Origin: Nemertoderma westbladi
Taxonomy: Eukaryota > Xenacoelomorpha > Nemertodermatida > Nemertodermatidae
NCBI GenBank assembly: GCA_032718475.1
Contig: JAUCBJ010006711.1
Location: 163,881 to 227,880, forward strand
Direction: 5' to 3'
Length of the DNA: 64,000 bases
The notes beneath the pieces were generated by a model that was not told the origin of the DNA, ran no database searches, and was given only the letters and a program-made list of their open reading frames with translations. Below, one piece after another: positions 56,100-64,000 of this stretch. Each line of letters opens with the position of its first letter. Positions within the stretch are counted from its first letter, which is position 1. A program made the translations under genes and the position numbers.

Positions 56100-59000
56100 G
56101 TATTTTTCTGCAATAATTTATTAAAATATCCTCTGATTTTTTTCAAAAACCACATCGATTTTCTTATTTATAACTTCTATCCCACTCCACGAGATAGAGA
56201 ATCTTAAATGAACGTCAAAAGAACAGGTAACACTTACATTTATAGCAGTAATCAGCTGTTATTTGCTACGTCTTTCCGCTGGAGATGGATTAATTTTGAT
56301 TGCGTTGGAACACCCCCTATCTGTGGCTGTCTGAGAGGAGAGATAAGTAGCCTATCTCCCTGTTAATATTGTTGTGTTCTAGAATATTTATTATAGTTTC
56401 ATCGTATTGCCAAAGTGACTAGAGCTGAAGTTGACTCATAATACAATAATTCACCTCAAATATCTCAGCTATTTCATGAACATAATGAAGTATTAAATCC
56501 ATGTCAAATTCCTTGGTATTTTTCTGCAATAATTTATCAAAATATCCTCTGATTTTTTTCAAAAACCATATCAATTTTCATATTTATAACTTCTATCCCA
56601 CTCAGCGAGATAAAGTATCTTAAATGAAAGTCAAAAGAACAGGTAACACTTACATTTATAGAAGTAATCAGCTGTTATTTGCTTCGTCTTTCCGCTGGAG
56701 ATGGATGAATTTTGATTGTGTCAGAACACCCCTATCTGTGGCTGTCTGAGTTGAGAGATAAGTAGCCTATCTCCCTATTAATATTGTTGTGTTCTAGAAT
56801 ATTTATTATAGTTTCATCGCATTGCTAAAGTGGCTGGAGCTAAAGTTATTATGTAATGCAATAATTCACCTCAAATATCTCAGCTATTTCATGAACATAA
56901 TGAAGTATTAAATCCATGTCAAAATCCTTGGTATTTTTCTGCAATAATTTATCAAAATATCCTCTGATTTTTTTCAAAAACCATATCAATTTTCATATTT
57001 ATAACTTCTATCCCACTCCACGAGATAAAGAATCTAAAATGAAAGTCAAAAGAACAGGTAACACTTACATTTATAGAAGTAATCAGCTGTTATTTGCTAC
57101 GTCTTTCCGCTGGAGATGGATGAATTTTGATTGTGTCAGAACACCCCCTATCTGTGGCTGTCTGAGTTGAGAAATAAGTAGCCTATCTCCCTATTAATAT
57201 TGTTGTGTTCTAGAATATTTATTATAGTTTCATCGTATTGCTAAAGTGGCTGGAGCTAAAGTTATTATGTAATGCAATAATTCACCTCAAATATCTCAGC
57301 TATTTCATGAACATAATGAAGTATTAAATCCATGTCACATTCCTTGGTATTTTTCTGCAATAATTTATCAAAATATCCTCTGATTTTTTTCAAAAACCAT
57401 ATCAATTTTCATATTTATAACTTCTATCCCACTCCACGAGATAAAGAATCTTAAATGAAAGTCAAAAGAAGAGGTAACACTTACATTTATAGAAGTAATC
57501 AGCTGTTATTTGCTACGTCTTTCCGCTGGAGATGGATGAATTTTGATTGTGTCAGAACACCCCCTATCTGTGGCTGTCTGAGTTGAGAAATAAGTAGCCT
57601 ATCTCCCTATTAATATTGTTGTGTTCTAGAATATTTATTATAGTTTCATCGTATTGCTAAAGTGGCTGGAGCTAAAGTTATTATGTAATGCAATAATTCA
57701 CCTCAAATATCTCAGCTATTTCATGAACATAATCAAGTATTAAAGCCATGTCAAAATCATTGGTGTTTTTCTGCAATAATTTATCAAAATATCCTCTGAT
57801 TTTTTTCAAAAACCACATCGACTTTCTTATTTATAACTTCTATCCCACTCCACGAGATAGAGAATCTTAAATGAACGTCAAAAGAACAGGTAACACTTAC
57901 ATTTATAGCAGTAATCAGCTTTTATTTGCTACGTCTTTCCGCTGGAGATGGATTAATTTTGATTGCGTTGGAACACCCCCTATCTGTGGCTGTCTGAGAG
58001 GAGAGATAAGTAGCCTATCTCCCTGTTAATATTGTTGTGTTCTAGAATATTTATTATAGTTTCATCGTATTGCCAAAGTGACTAGAGCTGAAGTTGACTC
58101 ATAATACAATAATTCACCTCAAATATCTCAGCTATTTCATGAACAAAATGAAGTAAAAATCCATGTCAAATTCCTTGGTATTTTTCTGCAATAATTTATC
58201 AAAATATCCTCTGATTTTTTTTAAAAACCATATCAATTTTCATATTTATAACTTCTATCCCACTCAACGAGATAAAGTATCTTAAATGAAAGTCAAAAGA
58301 ACAGGTAACACTTACATTTATAGAAGTAATCAGCTGTTATTTGCTACGTCTTTCCGCTGGAGATGGATGAATTTTGATTGCGTTGGAACACCCCCTATCT
58401 GTGGCTTTCTGAGTGGAGAGATAAGTATCCTATCTCCCTATTAATATTGTTGTGTTGAATATTTTTTATAGTTTCATCGTATTGCCAAAGTGACTAGAGC
58501 TCAAGTTGTCTCAATAATACAATAATTCACCTCAAATATCTCAGCTATTTCATGAACATAATGAAGTATTAAATCCATGTCAAAATCCTTGGTATTTTTC
58601 TGCAATAATTTATCAAAATATCCTCTGATTTTTTTCAAAAACCATATCAATTTTCATATTTATAACTTCTATCCCACTCCACGAGATTGAGAATCTTAAA
58701 TGAACGTCAAAAGAACAGGTAACACTTACATTTATAGAAGTAATCAGCTGTTATTTTCTACGTCTTTCCGCTGGAGATGGATGAATTTTGATTGTGTCAG
58801 AACACCCCCTATCTGTGGCTGTCTGAGTTTAGAAATAAGTAGCCTATCTCCCTGTTAATATTGTTGTGTTCTAAAATATTTATTATAGTTTCATCGTATT
58901 GCCAAAGTGACTAGAGCTGAAGTTGACTCATAATACAATAATTCACCTCAAATATCTCAGCTATTTCATGAACATAATGAAGTAAAAATCCATGTCAAAA

Positions 59001-61900
59001 TCCTTGGTATTTTTCTGCAATAATTTATTAAAATATCCTCTGATTTTTTTCAAAAACCACATCGATTTTCTTATTTATAACTTCTATCCCACTCCACGAG
59101 ATAGAGAATCTTAAATGAACGTCAAAAGAACAGGTAACACTTACATTTATAGCAGTAATCAGCTGTTATTTGCTACGTCTTTCCGCTGGAGATGGATTAA
59201 TTTTGATTGCGTTGGAACACCCCCTATCTGTGGCTGTCTGAGAGGAGAGATAAGTAGCCTATCTCCCTGTTAATATTGTTGTGTTCTAGAATATTTATTA
59301 TAGTTTCATCGTATTGCCAAAGTGACTAGAGCTGAAGTTGACTCATAATACAATAATTCACCTCAAATATCTCAGCTATTTCATGAACATAATGAAGTAT
59401 TAAATCCATGTCAAATTCCTTGGTATTTTTCTGCAATAATTTATCAAAATATCCTCTGATTTTTTTCAAAAACCATATCAATTTTCATATTTATAACTTC
59501 TATCCCACTCAGCGAGATAAAGTATCTTAAATGAAAGTCAAAAGAACAGGTAACACTTACATTTATAGAAGTAATCAGCTGTTATTTGCTTCGTCTTTCC
59601 GCTGGAGATGGATGAATTTTGATTGTGTCAGAACACCCCTATCTGTGGCTGTCTGAGTTGAGAGATAAGTAGCCTATCTCCCTATTAATATTGTTGTGTT
59701 CTAGAATATTTATTATAGTTTCATCGCATTGCTAAAGTGGCTGGAGCTAAAGTTATTATGTAATGCAATAATTCACCTCAAATATCTCAGCTATTTCATG
59801 AACATAATGAAGTATTAAATCCATGTCAAAATCCTTGGTATTTTTCTGCAATAATTTATCAAAATATCCTCTGATTTTTTTCAAAAACCATATCAATTTT
59901 CATATTTATAACTTCTATCCCACTCCACGAGATAAAGAATCTAAAATGAAAGTCAAAAGAACAGGTAACACTTACATTTATAGAAGTAATCAGCTGTTAT
60001 TTGCTACGTCTTTCCGCTGGAGATGGATGAATTTTGATTGTGTCAGAACACCCCCTATCTGTGGCTGTCTGAGTTGAGAAATAAGTAGCCTATCTCCCTA
60101 TTAATATTGTTGTGTTCTAGAATATTTATTATAGTTTCATCGTATTGCTAAAGTGGCTGGAGCTAAAGTTATTATGTAATGCAATAATTCACCTCAAATA
60201 TCTCAGCTATTTCATGAACATAATGAAGTATTAAATCCATGTCACATTCCTTGGTATTTTTCTGCAATAATTTATCAAAATATCCTCTGATTTTTTTCAA
60301 AAACCATATCAATTTTCATATTTATAACTTCTATCCCACTCCACGAGATAAAGAATCTTAAATGAAAGTCAAAAGAAGAGGTAACACTTACATTTATAGA
60401 AGTAATCAGCTGTTATTTGCTACGTCTTTCCGCTGGAGATGGATGAATTTTGATTGTGTCAGAACACCCCCTATCTGTGGCTGTCTGAGTTGAGAAATAA
60501 GTAGCCTATCTCCCTATTAATATTGTTGTGTTCTAGAATATTTATTATAGTTTCATCGTATTGCTAAAGTGGCTGGAGCTAAAGTTATTATGTAATGCAA
60601 TAATTCACCTCAAATATCTCAGCTATTTCATGAACATAATCAAGTATTAAAGCCATGTCAAAATCATTGGTGTTTTTCTGCAATAATTTATCAAAATATC
60701 CTCTGATTTTTTTCAAAAACCACATCGACTTTCTTATTTATAACTTCTATCCCACTCCACGAGATAGAGAATCTTAAATGAACGTCAAAAGAACAGGTAA
60801 CACTTACATTTATAGCAGTAATCAGCTTTTATTTGCTACGTCTTTCCGCTGGAGATGGATTAATTTTGATTGCGTTGGAACACCCCCTATCTGTGGCTGT
60901 CTGAGAGGAGAGATAAGTAGCCTATCTCCCTGTTAATATTGTTGTGTTCTAGAATATTTATTATAGTTTCATCGTATTGCCAAAGTGACTAGAGCTGAAG
61001 TTGACTCATAATACAATAATTCACCTCAAATATCTCAGCTATTTCATGAACAAAATGAAGTAAAAATCCATGTCAAATTCCTTGGTATTTTTCTGCAATA
61101 ATTTATCAAAATATCCTCTGATTTTTTTTAAAAACCATATCAATTTTCATATTTATAACTTCTATCCCACTCAACGAGATAAAGTATCTTAAATGAAAGT
61201 CAAAAGAACAGGTAACACTTACATTTATAGAAGTAATCAGCTGTTATTTGCTACGTCTTTCCGCTGGAGATGGATGAATTTTGATTGCGTTGGAACACCC
61301 CCTATCTGTGGCTTTCTGAGTGGAGAGATAAGTATCCTATCTCCCTATTAATATTGTTGTGTTGAATATTTTTTATAGTTTCATCGTATTGCCAAAGTGA
61401 CTAGAGCTCAAGTTGTCTCAATAATACAATAATTCACCTCAAATATCTCAGCTATTTCATGAACATAATGAAGTATTAAATCCATGTCAAAATCCTTGGT
61501 ATTTTTCTGCAATAATTTATCAAAATATCCTCTGATTTTTTTCAAAAACCATATCAATTTTCATATTTATAACTTCTATCCCACTCCACGAGATTGAGAA
61601 TCTTAAATGAACGTCAAAAGAACAGGTAACACTTACATTTATAGAAGTAATCAGCTGTTATTTTCTACGTCTTTCCGCTGGAGATGGATGAATTTTGATT
61701 GTGTCAGAACACCCCCTATCTGTGGCTGTCTGAGTTTAGAAATAAGTAGCCTATCTCCCTGTTAATATTGTTGTGTTCTAAAATATTTATTATAGTTTCA
61801 TCGTATTGCCAAAGTGACTAGAGCTGAAGTTGACTCATAATACAATAATTCACCTCAAATATCTCAGCTATTTCATGAACATAATGAAGTAAAAATCCAT
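56100..61900. repeat. Higher-order repeat: two 2907-bp seven-monomer units
   Basis: The two units run from about 56.1 to 59.0 kb and from 59.0 to 61.9 kb. Shared rare variants include TTATTAAAATATCC at the start, GTCACATTCC (57336 and 60243), and an extra AA in TCTCAATAATAC (58510 and 61417). Confidence 0.8.
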
Positions 61901-62626
61901 GTCAAATTCCTTGGTATTTTTCTGCAATAATTTATCAAAATATCCTCTGATTTTTTTAAAAAACCATATCAATTTTCATATTTATAACTTCTATCCCACT
62001 CAACGAGATAAAGTATCTTAAATGAAAGTCAAAAGAACAGGTAACACTTACATTTATAGAAGTAATCAGCTGTTATTTGCTACGTCTTTCCGCTGGAGAT
62101 GGATGAATTTTGATTGCGTTGGAACACCCCCTATCTGTGGCTTTCTGAGTGGAGAGATAAGTATCCTATCTCCCTATTAATATTGTTGTGTTGAATATTT
62201 TTTATAGTTTCATCGTATTGCCAAAGTGACTAGAGCTCAAGTTGTCTCATAATACAATAATTCACCTCAAATATCTCAGCTATTTCATGAACATAATGAA
62301 GTATTAAATCCATGTCAAAATCCTTGGTATTTTTCTGCAATAATTTATCAAAATATCCTCTGATTTTTTTCAAAAACCATATCAATTTTCATATTTATAA
62401 CTTCTATCCCACTCCACGAGATTGAGAATCTTAAATGAACGTCAAAAGAACAGGTAACACTTACATTTATAGAAGTAATCAGCTGTTATTTTCTACGTCT
62501 TTCCGCTGGAGATGGATGAATTTTGATTGTGTCAGAACACCCCCTATCTGTGGCTGTCTGAGTTTAGAAATAAGTAGCCTATCTCCCTATTAATATTGTT
62601 GTGTTCTAGAATATTTATTATAGTTT

Positions 62627-64000
62627 CTGTTGCGTTCTGTGCTCAAAAAACACTGAACAACGAAATGTAAGCCGACTACTGATTCTAATTGACTCAGATA
62701 GATTGCTTACTAATATCCTACAGCGTTTGAATAAACCACCCGTTTATAAGGCAAAACTAATATTTCTGAAATGTTCTAAATGTTGCTGCTAATTAAGGCA
62801 AAAAGGTGATACCCACATTTAAATATCACATGACTGAGTCAAGCTAAATTTGCTATATTGTAATCTAGATTTAGCGTATACTTTCAATATAATATAGGAC
62901 TAATTTTGTAATAAATATAAAATGAAATCTGACAGTCGAGTTCCGCCAATTATCGGCTATAAGCCGCTTTTACGCAGGTCCCATTTCCAAATAATGTCAT
63001 TTTGGCTTCTCCAAAACTGTAATACTTCCAATGAACCAACCGAAAAGGGAGAGTCTGTCTATTATGGATGATCAAATAGCTAACCAGCCCACCTTGTGAC
63101 AGTGAAAGATCCCCAAAATCGAAAGTCGGCCTAGTGATAGAAATATATATAAATCAGAATTGTGAGTCCCCCCAAATAATCCCAAATGAAATGTAGAATC
63201 GAAGCACCTATTTTTTACTGTCGATTCCCCTCCCAAAACTAGGAATGGTTGGAAATGGGCTGGGCTGGTCAATAATCTAATGCGGCAATACGACCTTTTA
63301 TCCAAAATGTACTAACAGACTAATTAAATCAAAAAACATCCTAGGGCCTACTTATTCAGCATATAACCGTCTCAGCCGTCGAAGGAATATTTCTGTATTG
63401 CACCCCACCCCCCTGCCCCAAATGAACCCCAGTGTTCCTCGCTTAATTTTGAACCCCTTCCAGTGTAGTGTTGCAGGCCTACCGATGGGCGATAGGCTAT
63501 ACTTCCCTGTTCATTATACCGGTATACTGGCCGGATTTTGCTTCATCTCATACCCTCTCGCCTGTGGAATCGCCGGCAGATCGCTCCCGGTAAAACTACT
63601 CCATTATCCTGTATGTTATTTCCATAGGCCTACTGCCATGTGCCATATGTTGAAAATTGTCCGTTTTCAGATTGTAGACGGACAATTTAATTGAATCAGT
63701 CATTAACAGATTTAGGATTTACGGCATTTCACATTTAACTTGAAATCACAATGTCAAAGAACAAACAACAGGTATAATTCAGTACCAGTAATTATAAATA
63801 TGACCAAATGACAAATTGTAGTTGTTGTGGAGTTGTGCAGTACTACAGTTAGCAGTCTGCTTAAGTACTGAAGAACACAAAAGCGAATTCTTAATAATTA
63901 AAAACTCACCAAATGACTGAATGACAAAGTGACATGTCCCTTTTTAAAAAGTGTTGGGCGCGAAATTCAAACTTTCTATGATTTAGTATACTGTATAGAA
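62627..64000. other. Non-satellite flanking DNA, no gene recognised
   Basis: Satellite homology ends abruptly at 62626. The rest is AT-rich and free of long ORFs; the open frames present (77 and 98 codons) have no protein-like features. The only structure noted is an inverted repeat, AAATTGTCCG/CGGACAATTT, at 63654-63688 with a 15-nt loop. Confidence 0.6.

Larger units (their letters stand above)
26061..62626. repeat. Satellite DNA array, ~416-bp monomer, about 88 copies
   Basis: The anchor GAGATGGATGAATTTTG recurs at 26061, 26477, 26893, 27309, 27725, 28141 and so on, giving a 416-bp period. All monomers are in the same orientation. Variants differ by substitutions and small indels: GTGTTCTAGAATATT versus GTGTTGAATATT, and a ~47-bp deletion near 41130 that recurs near 44005 and 48543. 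Each monomer has a small dyad GAGATA-N7-TATCTC. Short ORFs of 69-84 codons appear only where monomers keep a frame by chance and are not genes. The size and higher-order organisation suggest centromeric or pericentromeric heterochromatin. The last monomer breaks off inside ...TATTATAGTTTC. Confidence 0.97.

Noticed and set aside
40516-60077. Repeated small ORFs of 69-84 codons within the satellite
   Set aside because: They recur only because monomers are near-identical; frames are opened or closed by single indels, such as a sixth C, and there is no start context or protein-like composition.
26061-62626. CRISPR-like array
   Set aside because: Repeats are contiguous 416-bp monomers without unique spacers, in animal DNA.
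63072-63694. 77- and 98-codon ORFs in the right flank as genes
   Set aside because: They are short, show no recognisable domain, and their length is expected by chance.

Overview
The window reads as animal nuclear DNA, probably from an invertebrate, although the species cannot be named from the sequence. The reason is that it carries two different BEL/Pao LTR retrotransposons, a superfamily known from animals only, next to a long AT-rich satellite array. I see no rRNA, tRNA or ordinary host gene.

Layout. (1) 1-2910 (+) is the 3' half of a BEL/Pao pol gene: gag zinc knuckle, protease, reverse transcriptase, RNase H. It belongs to 'element A', which enters from beyond the left edge. (2) 2911-21490 (-) is 'element B', a second, unrelated-looking and almost intact BEL/Pao element nested in A. 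Its 3' LTR (2911-5446, 2536 bp) is complete. Its 5' LTR (19826-21490) lacks the outer 871 bp. Over the shared 1665 bp I find only three mismatches and no gaps, so the insertion is young. On the minus strand B reads: leader with a chain of hairpins, a 249-codon Gag-like ORF1, a 2567-codon gag-pol ORF2 (coiled coil, DUF1759-type gag, zinc knuckles, protease, RT, RNase H, integrase, DUF5641-like end), then a separate 1142-codon ORF3. (3) 21491-26060 (+) is the 3' part of A: a possible last scrap of pol, a hairpin-rich 32-bp minisatellite, its own ORF3 (22511-24818, split by a frameshift), a polypurine tract and a 529-bp LTR. A's integrase is missing, most simply because one deletion removed it together with the outer part of B's 5' LTR. 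(4) 26061-62626 is one tandem satellite, with a ~416-bp monomer and about 88 copies, organised into several higher-order repeats (2490, 2873, 2907 and 4538 bp). Its left end abuts the last base of A's LTR, so A appears to have inserted into the array. (5) 62627-64000 is non-satellite DNA in which I recognise no gene.

The point of most interest is ORF3. In both elements the gene downstream of pol is neither env nor anything I know from BEL/Pao. Each encodes a protein whose core resembles the DEDD 3'-5' exonuclease fold of the RNase D/WRN/EXD family (motif I D-x-E, motif II KVG-x5-D). The B protein adds three CCHC zinc knuckles. The two proteins look homologous to each other by eye, including a C-terminal block beyond the exonuclease. 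Both lack the expected aspartate of motif III. A pol plus 'exonuclease-like nucleic-acid-binding ORF3' arrangement, seen twice in one window in divergent elements, is the best candidate here for an undescribed system.

Element B also carries a 16-bp palindrome in seven scattered places, in two reading frames and in noncoding DNA, and its gag-pol (but not its ORF3) is loaded with splice-donor-like GGTAAG on the sense strand.
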